DNA of 64,000 bases from Onchocerca lupi (lineage: Eukaryota; Nematoda; Chromadorea; Rhabditida; Onchocercidae): positions 1 through 64,000 of the forward strand of contig JAOVVO010000171.1 of NCBI GenBank assembly GCA_028564675.1. Direction: 5' to 3'. Position 1 is the first letter of the stretch. Every line of letters starts with the position of its first letter. A program made the position numbers and the translations under genes. This document shows positions 46,775 through 61,927 of the stretch, in pieces. The notes under the pieces were generated by a model. It was not told the origin of the DNA and made no database searches. It was given only the letters and a program-made list of their open reading frames with translations.

Positions 46775-49700
46775 TTTCCCTTTATTTTTCTCCACTTTTT
46801 TATATATTTCGAAGTAATTTAATGTGATTATGGTATTTTCCACAGTAATAAAAACATTGGATAAATTATCAGTCATATTTGATCTCTTCTAATCGAATCA
46901 TATTATTAGGCATATGTATGAAATTCTTTCGTAAACAACGTTGCAAAAGTTTTTTTTCATTTCTATAAATGCCTTAAAAACTAAGCAAATTTATATTTTA
47001 GAACTTATTATAGCTTAAGAAACTTAAAAAACATATCATTTGTTTTATCGATGTATGCAATTTACTTTTCTTTTATGGAATAAATATTAATAAATCATTT
47101 GTCATCTTGAGTAAATGAGAATTTTTTCAATAGAATTTTGTGAAATATTTACAAACGAAATAAATTAATTCCTTATCATTCTTTCTCCTTATTTTTATAA
47201 AATAGTTCATGGGACTTTTTTTTTATTTTGCATATGAGAACAGAACTAAGTTCAACCTTAGATTTACTCTGTTCAGCAATTTAGAGCAGATTTGACTTAG
47301 TTATAATAGGAAGAGTTCCTCAAAAAAAAAAAATTCAATAACGTCAAATAGTCAGAGAAGCAATAGTCTGGAAATTGTATGTCTGGTACTTGTAATGTAA
47401 TGATACTTTTTTAATGACGTGTTTGAACTGATTCCGGTCATGATTACTTCAAATTACGGTTATTTCTTATCAGAAATAAAGAAGATGTAGTTATTTATTA
47501 TGTGATTGAGACTGTTCAATTTTGAACTGATCAAGGTTTTTTTTGTTAATTGTCACATATACCCGATTATATCCTGTGAATTATTGTCGATAAAATGATC
47601 TTAACTAATTGCACATATTTTTTGTTTATTATGGAATTCTCGATAAAATAACTTTGATTGATTGCATCAAATTTTTTTTGTTTGAAAATAAGATTGCATT
47701 CTGTATGAATAATAACAATAACAAGAAATGATTTTTACACATATGAATGATACTTTGGATAATTGGAATAACCAATTGATTGGTTCGATCGATTGATTGA
47801 TAACTATAGCAGGTTGTTAGTAATTTGAGTTATTTTGGCTATAAATCAGAAACAATTTTCGGTTGATAAGATGATAAAATTGAATGATTGAAGATTTGAT
47901 ATATTAGATGGATATTATCGTTTCATTTATTGCTTACTTATTGCATTTTTTATTAATTCAAACAAATATTAATATTAATGCTTGTTCAATTCGTCAAGAT
48001 CGAAAACAAATTTGAAAAATTCAAGTTTGAAAGAAATTTCAGAAGCAACTAATTGAATGATGATTAGTGATAATTTCTTGAAGGTAAAACAGAAATTTAA
48101 GATTTTTTTTAATTTTCATATTTAAGATATTCTTTCAAATTTTTGGCAAGAAACATAACATTTCTCTACTATAATTACTTTATAATTTTTGATTGCTACA
48201 TGTTTTAGAATTATCTGAGAATCGCCGAGATTGTTAAATTATTTTTCGGAATACTTATAGTTGGTAAGAATTTCTATCGTTGAAATAAAAATAAATTAAT
48301 TAGTATTTCCATTAGTGCTATATTGTATTTCCAGTATTTATAATACTTCTCCACTATAAATCATACACTTTTATTGGGATGACAGTAGTGCGGTTATGTG
48401 TTTGATCTTCGATTGACTATTCATTTGACGTCTAAGAATTCGAACAATTCATTAAATTCCATTTAATTGCATACTTTTACAACATTTTTAAAACTGAATC
48501 TCTTCTTTATTATTAGAATACAGTTAGATAAACTTTGTCATCTCCTTTTCTAAAAATTTATTCAATATTTGTCCGTTGTCACCACAATGTGCAAAAGGCC
48601 AGTTAAAATCATTTATATTTAAATTACTTGCTTGACATAACATTAAAAATGTCCCGAATTAGCAATGCAAAAATTGGCGTAGCATTGCTACTACCTTGTT
48701 TTAAAAAGTTTTACATCAGGCATAATTCATTTAGTGATAGTTATAAATTAGGCTATTTGTCATGAACCTTTGACATATCACAGATTTAATTTTTATTTCT
48801 GAAGCGACTAACTTTTCCATCGATAAAAGATTTAGAATAATAAATGAAATTTGCCTTGCAAATATGATATTTCAGGTCAGCCATAGCAAAGTATCCTTAT
48901 GAATGATGCTTACTGTCTGAGGATAGATAAAATTCAATTTCAATATTCTTTCAAGTGCATCGATATGTTTTAGTTAACTATTTCATAAAATATCAGAGTC
49001 TGTTCATTTTTCTAAATGAATTTTCCATAGTTCCTTCATATCTTGTTCATAATTTATGCATCATTCATTTTCGTTTATCTTTTTATAATACAAAAAAATT
49101 TTGAATATTTTTGAAATTTGAAATTTATAAATCAAAAGAAAAAAATCGTCATATAAAAAACAATTAGGATAATTGTCGTAGAAAAATAATGATAACGATT
49201 AAGATATACTTTACTAATGCAAAATTGCTCGAAAAAATTAGCAATATCCATTATACTTGATGAATTAGTTAAGTACTTAATAATTTAATATTTTGCATGA
49301 TTTCAAGTAGATATCAAATATGGTAAATCTGTTATGAATATAATTGAAATTACTTAATTGTTACAAATGATCACAAACTTAGTTTTAGCAAACAAATTTT
49401 TCTCTTTTTTTTTTCGCTACCACTAAAATTTTTCAACGATTAAAAAGTGAATGATTAATTTAATGATTGAATGAAATTTCTTGACGATTTCTTCCGAGAG
49501 AGAACAATTAAAATTAAATGATAAATGATAACAGCCAAATGGACGAAATGATTGAGAAAAGTTAAAAATGATTCAATTTTATAATATTACGAAAGATAAA
49601 TGATAATTGATGAAACTGATAATGTGCTGTGTTCCTTCGATTTTGATACCGATGATAGTTTGAACATACGAAGGCATTTCATTTGTCTTCAATTTACCTT

Positions 49701-50179
49701 TTACCGACAACTGGATCCAACCATATTTTATTACAATGATAGAATTTCAGTTCAAAATTCTAATTTGGAAATTTTGATCTTTTTTTTTGTCTCAGTTTTA
49801 AATAGAATTAAATATTTGAAAAATAGATGTTTATTAACGTTTATAAATGTTAAATCTTTCATAATTCATGCTGTCACCATTTCTTTCTTTTTTTAAATAT
49901 TCCCTATTTCGAAGCGGCAAAAATACCGTAATACGAATTCTTTTCAACATAAGAATTATTATCTTATTGATAATACATTTTTTATCAGTTTAATCATTGT
50001 TGATTTGTTGTAACATTCAACTGTTTATTGATTCTCGCATACTGTTAGTAAACAAATAGATAATTGGAATAAATTTCAACAAATAAAATATGGAATGATG
50101 GAGGAAAATGGTAGAGAAATGGAACAGCTGATTATTGAAGGAAGTAATTTAGAACTTATATAAGGGAATAGATGAGTAA
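46775..50179. other. AT-rich gene-free stretch after smrc-1
   Basis: This starts with the smrc-1 3' UTR (AATAAA 46847-46852). The rest is AT-rich with many TTGATGAT/AATTGAT-like words and T-runs. One frame of 98 codons at 49600-49896 has a composition typical of chance (Phe/Ile/Asn-rich end). I see no supported gene. Confidence 0.6.
46847..46852 (+). terminator. smrc-1: candidate polyadenylation signal of smrc-1
   Basis: AATAAA lies 73 bases after the smrc-1 stop codon. Confidence 0.55.
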
Positions 50180-50189
50180 AATGAGTGAC

Positions 50190-50264
50190 CATTCGAATCG
50201 ATCGATCATTCATTCATTCAGTCAGTCAGTCATTTAGAATTGATAGAGTGATAGCTAGCTATCA
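50190..50264. repeat. tetranucleotide runs followed by a 16-base palindrome
   Basis: Short runs of ATCG, ATTC and AGTC tetranucleotides (about 50195-50232) are followed by the perfect palindrome tgatagctagctatca at 50249-50264. It lies about 50 bases before the three-copy tandem repeat. Confidence 0.75.
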
Positions 50265-50317
50265 TTTCATGTCATCTGATAAACAACTGTTTCCAGTGAT
50301 CTTACAGGAGACAATAA

Positions 50318-50632
50318 CCAAGGATGATGATACACGATAATTTATGATGTTATCCTGTTTGCTATTTATCCTAAGTTCATCCTATATTTTTATGCCATAT
50401 CAGTTATCAGGATACTATATCTACCTCTACCCAAGGATGATATATGATTATTTATGATATCACCCCGATATTGCTCTTCATTCTACGTTCATCTTACATT
50501 TTTATCCCGTACCAGTTATTGGGATACTGTACCTATTGCTATCTAGAAATGATACATGATTTATGCTGTTACTCCATTTGCTATTCATTCTGAGTTTATC
50601 CTACATTTTTATTCCATATCAGTTATCATATC
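50318..50632. repeat. three-copy imperfect tandem repeat, ~112-base unit
   Basis: Units start at 50318 (ccaaggatgatg), 50431 (ccaaggatgata) and 50543 (ctagaaatgata). Each carries in order a gatgata-like start, tttatga/tttatgc, a ttgct-att/cattct block, gttcatc or gtttatc, tacatttttat or tatatttttat, and a block reading cagttatc or cagttattg. The first two units also share ggatact. Periods are 113 and 112 bases. No coding frame runs through it. Confidence 0.75.
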
Positions 50633-53600
50633 ATCTTATTCACTACAACTTTCTTTCTTCATTCATCTTGACAATGTGTGAGATATTTGATATCTTAAGG
50701 ATTATTTTTGCATTTCAAAATATTTGATATGGTTTAATTAATAATTTAATATTTAATTAATCATCAATTGCTTTTATTTAATTCTCTCTGCTGCTAATGA
50801 ATAAAATGCAAAAGTAATATTTGTTAATTTCGCATGCCATAAATTATTTGTTTATGAAAAAAATTTGAATTTTTAATTTAAATGATAAATACTACTTTCC
50901 TATCTCTTTTTTTTACTCGACTCATTTATTATGAATATAGCAAAGAATAAAAAAAATTTCGTTTTGAGAATATTTATTTAAAAAAAAAAAATTTAATGAC
51001 AGCTTTGTTAATGAACGTTCTTTGGAATATTGGAATGCATATTTTTTTACAAAAATTTTGCATAAAAAAATTGAAATTATGAAATCAAACATGAAATTCA
51101 ATTAATCAACCATGTATTCATATTCATTCATATATGCAAGCAATTTAAATGCATACATATACATAGAAAAATAATTATTCTGTTTACTTATTTCAGTTTA
51201 ATTTGAATATCATACATTTAAAAAATTTTAAATTCAGTGCTGTATTTTGGGAAAAAAGAAGGAAGATAATGCTGCAATTTTAAAAATGCTCATCTATTCC
51301 TATGAATAAATTCTGTACTAATATGTCGGCTTCTGGGGATGATAGCTAAAAATGAAATTGAAATTCCAAAAATGCTTGAATTACAATCAAATATTATTAT
51401 TCCCAGACTTTCCCGGCAAAAAATAAACAAATGGTTCGTGAAAATTATTTTTTCCAACATGATGAAAGTTTTCCGGTAATATCAATTTGACAAATCTACC
51501 TAGTTGTCAATACAAAGTAAAGATTTTTATCCAATATAAATCAATCGGATAGCTATTTTGTTACTCGATAACACATTTACCTAATCATAACCGGAAAATA
51601 GTGTTAAAAAATATTTTGTATTTATGTCAAAGGTCATAATAGTAATCTATCAAATTTTTTGCCTAATGCATTTAATTAATTATTTTGATGAATCTTTTTA
51701 TTTGGAATCTTTAATCAATTAATACAGCTATGGTTTTTTCAGCGGTTACTAGAAATTTCTAAAAATATCTCATACCATGAATCAAAAATTCAGACATCTG
51801 ATTAAAATATTTCTATCAAAGATATCACCGTTATAACAATTACAAAAAATTTCTGAATTTTTTTTTTTTTTCAATTTCATGATTATCTTTCTCTTTTCAT
51901 TTAAATAATCACTCATAATTTATCTTGTTTTTTGCCAAAATTTCAATGAATAATTGGATAATTTAAGTTGTAAAAAGTAATCAGTTTTTATGAAAATTTT
52001 ATTTAATGATGGTAATTTACCTAGGGTATGCTGAAAAATGGCTTTAGCCATAAAAATTGATTGAGGAAAAGGAAAGAGATATATAATTGAAAATAAAAAT
52101 TTTACTGTCTGCTATAAAATGACTCAGTTTGATGACTCAATTAAATTTAATATAGGAAAAGAATTTTTATTTTAATTGATTTTCTATTTTATACTTAACT
52201 CTTAAATCTTTTGCACTTCATTCCTCTTTTACTGATACCTAATAAAGTAGATGAAATGTTTACTTATCAATTTGTCTTTTTTTTTTAATTTCTATTAAGT
52301 TATGGAATTTTTAATTTCGCTTTATTTATTCTTGACATTTCTATTAAATTTTCTGATAGAAGATAAAGCTAAGAAACGACATAAATAACAGAGAGAGAAG
52401 GAGGAATGAATTATTTATTATTAAATAAAAAAAAAAAAGTAAAGAAATCAAATAAAAAAAAGAGGTGAATTTCTAATATCTTTCAAATCTTTTATACTAG
52501 ACTAAATAAGAATAGTTTCAAGAAAATTCCCAAAAATTAAATTTTAAAAAAACTATTCGAATAATCACCTGATTATTACCTATTGAAATTTGCTGTAGTA
52601 TGGAAAAGAAGCAGCATAATAAAATTTTTTATAATGCGTAATATCATAAAAGAAAGAAAATTGTTTTATACCAAATTTAAATTTATAGAAAAATATTCAA
52701 ATAAATTCAATTTTAGCAAATTTTTATAGCTTGTTTTCATCATATTTAGACTTATTTTTTAATTATTTATCGATATTTTCAACATGTTATCACAATTTCA
52801 ATTAATAAGTTATATTCTCCAGTAATTTCATTCTTATAATATAATAATAATAGAATGAATGATGGATTCAAACTAAATTGTTTGATATTACTGGAATAAA
52901 TAGTTTTGCGATAAGATTTCTTTTCTTTAGCATTTTCTTTTTTTGAAAAATTAAAATTCTGAATATTCACTTCTTGAATTAAATAAAATAATTTAGACTT
53001 TAGTCAATCAAAAATAAAATTTAATTAATTTATTAAGGAAATTTTAATGCTGCTGCTTAGAAACATTGTTTCACACATGAAAATATCGTTTTATTTGCTA
53101 AATTAATTTTGAGTTGCCTGTGTGATATACGTCAAATTCTATCATTCATATTTTGTTATATCTTTGAATAATTCTTATCTGAAAATTATAATTTGCATTT
53201 GAAATATGACATATTAATTTGCCAAGTAAATAATGCTACTTGCTTTATTGATTGTACAAGAAAAGAAGAGATTGCATTAATTAGAGTCAAATATTTTAAA
53301 TGAAAATTTTTTACTTTGCTTAAAATGATTTAAAATAAATTTTAAATCAACAGAAGACACTTTAACTATTTTATGCAGGTTTATTGAAATTTTGATTTAT
53401 TTTCGGGCTAAATGATAAAGTTTTTAGCCATAGATAATCTGAGACAAACATTTATTTGGAACAAAAAAAAAAATTCGAGAGAATCATTTTAGAATTAAAA
53501 TTGAAAATAAAAGTTGCTATTTCTGAAGTATATTGGAATAATAATTATGATTGGTGAGAAAATAACATTCCCGAAAGATTGATTTTTCTTTTTTTTACCA

Positions 53601-56600
53601 ACAAATAATCCATTGGAATTGATGGGTAACGGAGATGCGTGAAAGTTGACGAGGCAAAAAAAAAAAAAAAAAATCAAAAAAATTCAATCAAATAGACAAA
53701 AATATTGTATGCTTTAACTTACAAATAACTAATGCATGAAACAGAAAGCTTTTTAATTGAAATTGATTTTTTTTTTTTTTTTTTTGCAAAAAATTTATTT
53801 TTACAACGAAAACAACGATGATGAAAAGAAATATCTTTTTAGATTGGTACTTGTGTAGAAAAATAAAATTGAGATTGTATTAATAAATGTCATCTATTCC
53901 TCATATCTTTTTTTTTTTTTTGTGCGCGAATCATCTTCGATTCTCTTACCATAATGATTCACGTAAGACACGTTCTAGGACGTGAATTTAATTCATTTGT
54001 TTTGAAGTTGAGTAAAATCATAGAATCAGTTAAATGAAATAGCCCTTTAACTTTACTAATTTAACTTAATTTTACCAATCCTCTTGCTGTTTTTGTGTTA
54101 TGTTACAATTTAAATTACTATCTTATCTTTCCTTACTTTTCCATTTTCAATTCTTATTAATTAAATTTTTATGATTAATTCTTCCTCTTCTTTTTTTATG
54201 ACTTTTCCCAACAAATTCTCATATATTCTTTTTCCCCATAAATTTATCTAATATTTTTTTCTCAAAAGTATTTCATGCTGTATAGCTTGAAATAAATGCA
54301 TTAAAGCAATTTATCCATTTTCATTCAAAAACTGTCCATACCATGAATGTATAATTAATCTTTTTTTAAAATTACTGTAATAATGCCTTCATATTGTTTC
54401 ACGTACGTCTGTTCTATTTAAATTATTAACGTCAAAATATTCCCATTAAATTTACTAATTGTAATAGGGACATCTCATACTGATAAAATACTGATTAAAT
54501 TTAGTATGATAGCTATATCATTTAAAATGAGTTAAAAATAAAAAACTTAAAATTTGAAAAGATTTGATAAACATTGCAAAAATATCATCGATTATCTTTA
54601 ATTTTGTAATTTTTTAAATATATTTCAATGGTAATTTTGCATTTAATAAATCTTTTCAGATTCCTCATTGATATTTCGACCCGTCATTTGTTAAATTAAT
54701 TAATTAATTCCAATAAAAATGAAATGAAAATGGAATATGCGTGATAATTGAGAGCTTTTGCATTCATTTAAGCTCAGATTTGATAGCGAACTATAATGGA
54801 AAAAGTTGAAATATTTCCTAACAAATTTCAATTAGTTCATTGAATTCTTTTATTTTTTATTTTTTTTCTTTTTTTTTTTGTTGTTTTTTTTCACATTATC
54901 GTCAAAAAATTATCGCCATTACTATTCTTTGCTTGCGAATTTCATTTTTGACCTTGTCGTTAATGTTCAATTGACAATGCCATTTTTATTCATATACATA
55001 TATATTCGTTCATCAAGTAAACCGTTACAATGTTGATTCTAGCGGAATGTAAAATAAGTAAGTTTCAACATTTTTGACGCTAGCATTCGACGTAAAAAGT
55101 TAACAGCGAATAGACGTACGTAAAACTTGTATAGAAATTCGGATAAGAAAATTTATCCTGAAGTTGGAATTTTCCGTGCTTTCTTTTAATCATTATTGAT
55201 AGTCATTTATAAATGGATTTAAGTGGGACAAGAACAAAGTTCACTGAAGTAAAAAGTGTCACTATAGCTAATAAATTAATTAAATGGAATGATTCGACAA
55301 ATGACATTACAAATCTTTTGCAGAAAAACCATGCAATAAGTTTTTATATTTTACATATGATTCTGTAGGCCAATAATATTTAATTCATCTTATGAAATTT
55401 TATCATTGAAAAATTTCAAAAAATCGAATGATTATAAAAGTAAAATTGAGATGGAAATTTGAATTTATTTCATTTAAATGCGTTTTTCTTTGAATTTATT
55501 CCTGCCAAACTATTTTTTTTTTTTTTTTTCATCATATTTCTCGATAAACATAGTATGTTTGAAATTTCATTTGCTAAAAAGTAATGAATAAAATATTTTT
55601 TTTCCTGTTTCTGTCAATTTAATATAATTAGGAAAGCACTTATTCATTTTCTCTCTTATAGCTATTACTCATTTCGAATGAATTTTTTTGTTTTTACTTG
55701 TGCTTGTCCTTATTTCAATTTGTCTGATGAGTGGATTGAAGAAGGAAAAATAAAAGAACGGAAGATGGAGACGGAAGGACGAATTGTATTGTAAATTGAA
55801 CTTGAGAAGATGAAGACAGGTTGTTGACAGCGGAGAATTGAATAGAAGAGGACTGCAATTATAGGTTGAAAGGGTTTGTGGAGAGGAAGAAGAAGGAAGA
55901 AAGATAACTTTGAGTGGCAGGTTTTTTTTTTTTCGACTAATTTTAAAACTTTTGATTGGTTTGAAAATTTTTTTCATGCCTGTCACTTTTTTTGTTATGG
56001 GCAATGATTAAATTAACCTAAAAATTTGACTATATTACAACTGATTAATGATATAAAAACGGTAAGTAATTTAGTAATTTTTAGAAAAATCGATAGTCAT
56101 TATAAATGTATCCTTTGCTTTATTTAATTGATTAATTGATAATGAAGAATAATAATTTCTAATTATATTCATAAAAGATGAAAGGGATGAATTGCAGCAG
56201 CAAGCATTTCTATTGTTGAATTTTTTTGTTAAATTTTCAAATTCATAGTTTTTTTTTTAGAGAAAAACAAGCTTTTCTCACTATTAATGTAATCCAGAAT
56301 GTAATAAATTACGATTGTTCGAATCGCTAGATAATGTGATATTTTTCCAAATAATAGGTTGATAAAAGTAAATAAAAGTGAATTTTCCAGTTATTATTGT
56401 TAATTTATAAATAAGTTAAAGTTTTTAATGATATTCACATGATGTACAATTAACTATTCTAGCATTTTTATGCAAATTGAAGGTTGTGAATACTTTTAAA
56501 ATCATTGAATAAGTTTCGAATTCCTTGCAATAAAGATGTATGAATGAATGTGATGAGTGGATAAGTTGAAAAATTGTCCCGCCAAATGATGCCATTTGTT

Positions 56601-56849
56601 GCGAAAATTTCAGGATTTTTCGCTTGCTGCGATTTCAATTTTTCTCTTTCCATCTTTTTGTGACATTTGTTGAAATCGCTTAAAATTGCTTATCCATTCA
56701 ATTTTTCCTTAACTGTCATCATCATCAATCATTATCATCTGATCCGATTGTTTGTACTTGCTTCATCATCGGCAATATTCTATGTGCTTGTTTAATGGAG
56801 CGGAATTACTGAAACTTCACTGGGAATACGTAAATTTCGGTAAATGGTG

Positions 56850-56873
56850 AAAAAAAAAAAAAAAAAAAAAAAA
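56850..56873. repeat. A24 homopolymer run
   Basis: An uninterrupted A run in gene-free AT-rich DNA. No retroposed sequence could be recognised to its left. Confidence 0.9.
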
Positions 56874-58036
56874 GGATTCCAACAAAATTTATGTGAAAAT
56901 TGAAGAAAAGAAGGAAGATGAGGGTGTGATGAGAAAGGCATTGTAATTTACTCCACTTTGATGAACTAAAAATTTCCAGATCAGTGAAGTTTAATATATC
57001 TGATTCATTTATTCGATATCAAGTTTTTAATTGGAACTATATTCGACAGCATTTTCGTGGTATTAATAACATTTAAGCATAATATTAGGAAAGGATGAAA
57101 TATAAATTAGTTAAGAAGTATCAAATTATGTGATATTTTGAAAAAGTTTCAGGAGAAAAAAAAAGCTCTTTTTAAAATTCCTTCCTAATTTTTAAATTCA
57201 GTAAAGAAATGAAAAGAATAAATTGATGAATTATTCTTTTCATTTTCTTCTTTAAAATTTGCAAAAATTACTATTCAAATATTTCTCTTTTTCACTTTTA
57301 AAATTATCCCAAAATTATCGATTTCAATATAATTCACCAACTTAATTGTTTGTTTACTACTGTCCTTGTACTATTCACCTCAAATACGACCTTACTTAAG
57401 ATTTCAAGGAATGCATTCAATTGTGAAATGAAAGATCAGGATAATTACTATTGAATGAATTGATGATATGTACTTCATTTCCTACCATACAATAAAAATA
57501 AAATATAATAAATGCAAATTAGTTATTACTTTCTTTTTTTTACTTTTCCAGCGTCGATCGCTGAAGAATTTAAATTTTTTCATGCAAAAATAACAGAAGA
57601 TAGATAGATGATGGTACATGAAGATATTATGGAAAATAATGGAAAATAACTCACAGTAAAAGTTAAAAATTCTTATAAAATTGCTTTTTTCCCTTTTTAA
57701 ATAAAATTTCCATAGAATGAAATTCTTAAATGGATCAATCATGCTAATAAAATAACTTGAAATTATTTAGCTAACCAATATATCTTTGAGTATAAGTAAA
57801 TTGCTACCGTATTATCATAAATCTTTCCGGAACGAGTATTTGATCAATATAGAATTGGCTAGCCGAATTAACAGTTCATTTTTTAATGTTACTTAATTTA
57901 TGAATCTAATTTTATGATTACTAGATTAATTTATAATGATTAGAAACCTAATTTTTTCAATTTAAACAGTGAAAATTCTGTAGAACAGTTTTAAACTTAT
58001 CAAAAAAAAACGATAAATAATTGAAGAGTATATTTC

Positions 58037-58065
58037 AAAAAAAAAAAAAAAAAAAAAAAAAAAAA
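58037..58065. repeat. A29 homopolymer run
   Basis: An uninterrupted A run in gene-free AT-rich DNA. No retroposed sequence could be recognised to its left. Confidence 0.9.
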
Positions 58066-61000
58066 CAAACACATGGAATGTTTTAGAAATATTTTCTAAT
58101 AAAATGTGACCACTGATAAGTCAATCAAATTATCAATGTTTTATTTGGATATATGCCTGAAAAGATTTGTTTACGATCGGAAGAGATGTCGTAAATTTAT
58201 GATCTATGAGATCTCCATTCAGTAGGGTTAGCTAAAAAATGATGATATTTTGTTGTATATGTGATGAATTGTTGTTGCTTGTAACTTGAGCCAAGCAACT
58301 GACAATTCAGGCTTTCATAAAAATGAGCCACACCTGCTTCGCCAATGTTTCTCAGGCTCTTCCTCGCATTTATTTCATTTCACTTTTTATGTCCGATATC
58401 TATTCATTGTTTGCTTTTATCTGTCATCCATCAATTGTACATTATATTATACAGCTGCTCTTCAATTTTTATGCAGAATTTTCATTTTTGACTAATTTAT
58501 CTTTCGAAGAAATTATTTACGTTTTATTCCGATTAATATCGCCCAAAATAACACATCACAATAGTTTGTCATTTCGAATAACTGAAATTTAAACAGTGAA
58601 ACAAGAATGAATGGAAAATTTTACTATTAATTGAAAAATTACTACTTTTTCAAACTTTTTAGCAAAAAATATCAGATTACGTTGTAATTAGAATAATAAT
58701 ATGATTATAGTTGACATAGATATTAGTATTATGGTCAATAAAGAGTTAATTTGATAGTAGCCATGTTACTTCGTTCTTTATTAGTTTATTTTAATTATAT
58801 TAATTTGATATTAGATAAAGATGCACGTTCTCAATCATTTCTAATTAAAAAAAAAAAGTTCAATTTAATTTTAATTGCAACCAATAATTTTTGATGAAAA
58901 AAATTTCAACAATTGAATAATATTTAATAGCTCAGAAAACTGGTTAATGTTTTCGGCGCTAGTGAAAATTGAATAAATTTTCATTTTTTTGTTGTTTATT
59001 TAATAAATATTTTTTATTAATTATTTCGCTATAATTCATTAAAAAAAAATTTCCATTTCCATTATTAAATACCGTTTAAAATTTGTAAATCTAACAATGA
59101 TTATAATGCAATTAGGATGAATTTAAATTGCATATTCAGTAATTTATTTGAACTTTAAAACAATTTAATTAAATCTTAAAACATTGCTTTTATAATATTT
59201 ACTAAAATACACTGTTATGCTAAACTATAACAAGAGGTTTTTTTACAGAGATAAAATCTTACATTTGTTTGTTTATTTCAGATAGTTAATATAGCTTGAC
59301 AAAATTTAAATTGATCATTTTTCAACTTTTTTTTTCCTTTTTTCATTTTTGCAAAAGATGATTATATTGTAGTAATGCAAATTTTTTTCCCAATTGATCA
59401 GTATTTTAAATTATTAAATTCATAATTTTGAATATGTTAATAATGAGACAGAAAATTACAATAGGATCATATATATTTATCGTAATATTGTTATGATACA
59501 CTGTGCGATTTGGTTGATGAATGTGGATGAATGGATTTGAATTATCACCAAATTGTATAAAAATCCTGGAATGTAGTATTCTTTCTTCTTTCTTACCTTT
59601 AATAAGCTCCTTATGGAAACCTGTTTCTCAAGTTGCAATGACACTTATTGAACTATCCGATTAATTGCAAATGAATTATGTCAATTAAAATTTAAAACTT
59701 CAAACTTGCCAATATTATTTGCACATTTATTCACTTACATACTGCTTAATTTTTAAAATTTGCAAAAAGATTCTTGAAATTTGCACAAATCTGAAATATC
59801 TAAAACAATGTTTGGTTAGACTTAAATTTTATTTGTTTCAAAATTTTTGATGGCAAATGAAAGAAATTATGAAGAAAATATTACTAATTTATGCCATTTT
59901 CATCTTTTCGCGATGTGAAATACTAAATTATTGCTCAAAAATTAACAAAAATTTGAAAATTATCAGTATTTTTTCTGCCATTATTTGAAAATCAATCGAC
60001 AAGAATTCATAGCTTTCTCTATACTTTTCTTAATTTCTTAAGAAATTTTCTTTCATAAATTCCATCAAATTTTTATTTTATTTCAACCAACTTTAGCATT
60101 TTATCCGTTATTACTCCTATTGTCAACGTGGTGTTTAATAATTATTTTACCATAATCATTAATTAATCGTAAAAATTTACATTATGGGTTGTAATCTATT
60201 CTTTATTAGACCTAATACTTCATGAAGTGAAAAAACAATTAAATAAATTATCTTACAATACAAGCATTACTTTTCATTATCAATCTTAAATATCTTTCTG
60301 AACTAGTTATGTGTTTTTTTTCCCTTATGATAACTTTTCCCAAGTTATTAATTGTTAATTATCTAAAAAAATTTTGTTCTAATTATTTATTAATATAGTT
60401 GAAATCAATTTTGAATATTTTTCTAAAATACCTATGTACTTTCTCACTTAGAATAGTTTGATTTAATTGTTGATTATCTCTAAAATATCACTTCAGTAAT
60501 TTATTAACATGATGGAAAATGATTATTCATGAATAATGAAACATATGATTAAATATGAAGCAAATATTTTTGATATTTAGGAATGATTGCAAATATATTA
60601 TAATACAATCTAATGCTTCAATTTCATTAAAACAATTCGTTGCAAATATTTTAATGTGTGAAAATTTTTGCAACAAATTGAAATGAAATGTCAAATTGTA
60701 TTAACGTATTGTCAATTTTTTCACTTAAGATTACATTTTTTTACACAAAAATTTTTCTGTGAAACTATTAATTTATTATTTCATTATTCACTGCAAATTT
60801 CTCCTACTTTTATTTCCAAATTTTTTAATATTTTTTGCAATTTTTATTTTAAATTTGTAATAGTGCCAATTTTTCATATGTAACTAAATATATTGAAGTA
60901 TATGTATTTATATTTGATCAATCAAACAACTTTCTTCAGACAAATTTTTTCTTTGGATCAAACTTCTCCGATATATGATTTTAGATTTTATTCATCTTAA

Positions 61001-61806
61001 TTTTCTATTGTTTATTGTAAATTGAAAATAAAATAATTAAATTCTCATTTCTTAATTTTCTTTTTATCTTACATCCTTGAAGCTTTAATTTCTATTCGAT
61101 GATGAATGAGACATCGTTTTAGAAGCCGCAATTATTAGATGGCCGTCGGTCATTTACATTTTGCCTTTAGCAAATTATTATTAAAATATGAAAATCCTTT
61201 TTTCAGTTCATTTGCATATCAATTCTTGCGATTAACTTCTTTTTTTTTTTTTTTTTTGAAGATTCTATGTAAAAAAATTAAAATTTAAAACTAACAATTA
61301 AAAATCTTGAAATAATTAAAAGTAAACAAAATTGAAAGAAAATTATTATGCTTTTTTATAGTATTAAAACTACAGCATTTTTCTTTGTCAAAACATTTTT
61401 TATGTGTTCTTTTTTCTTTCTTTTTTTTTTAGTAATCAATTTTTCCTTCCTTTGTCCTGTCATTCAATAGTATTTTAAGAGAAAAAAGGAAATTTCGAAA
61501 AAATTCTTTCTCATCCATCCATACTTTTTTGACTATTAATAAAAAACAATTGTTTACTTCTTTTCTTGAAGCATAAATTATTCCAACAACTTTTTGTTTA
61601 CATCTTGGATATGAAAAAATTTAAATTAGTTTATTTCTTAGCTCATATCATTTTTCATTGCTTGCTATTCATAATTTAGTTTTTGCATTCTTTTGACAAG
61701 AATTCACTTTTTGCAATAAACTTTACAGAATCATTTTTTTTCCTTTTTTTGTCTTTTTCTTTTTGTTCTCCCGCGATTACGCAGTCTTATTAACCAAATT
61801 ACTAAT

Positions 61807-61864
61807 GATAATAATTAATAATAATAGTAATAGTAATAATAATGATAATTATAATAATAATGGT

Positions 61865-61925
<61 letters not shown>
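61807..61925. repeat. AAT trinucleotide microsatellite
   Basis: A degenerate part (61807-61865, with AGT and GAT variants) runs into a pure (TAA)n part of about 20 units (61866-61925). It produces a poly-Ile frame (61842-62024) that is not a gene. Confidence 0.95.

Positions 61926-61927
<2 letters not shown>

Larger units (their letters stand above)
50633..61800. other. extremely AT-rich gene-free DNA
   Basis: About 11 kb is made of AT-rich sequence with scattered homopolymers (A runs at 53644-53661, 56850-56873 and 58037-58065; T runs at 53768-53785, 55509-55529 and elsewhere). The open frames here (for example 52779-52970, 55669-56004, 57482-57742 on the minus strand; 58286-58592 and 60668-60883 on the plus strand) are short, rich in Phe, Ile, Asn and Lys, and lack neighbouring exons or splice signals. 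Nothing was supported as a gene. Confidence 0.6.

Noticed and set aside
49600..49896. 98-codon plus-strand frame in the desert
   Set aside because: It has no acceptor or donor logic, no recognisable motif, and a Phe/Ile-rich end typical of chance frames in AT-rich DNA.
55669..56004. 111-codon minus-strand frame
   Set aside because: It is Lys/Ser/Leu-rich from an A/T- and GAA-rich tract; no homology or splice context was seen.
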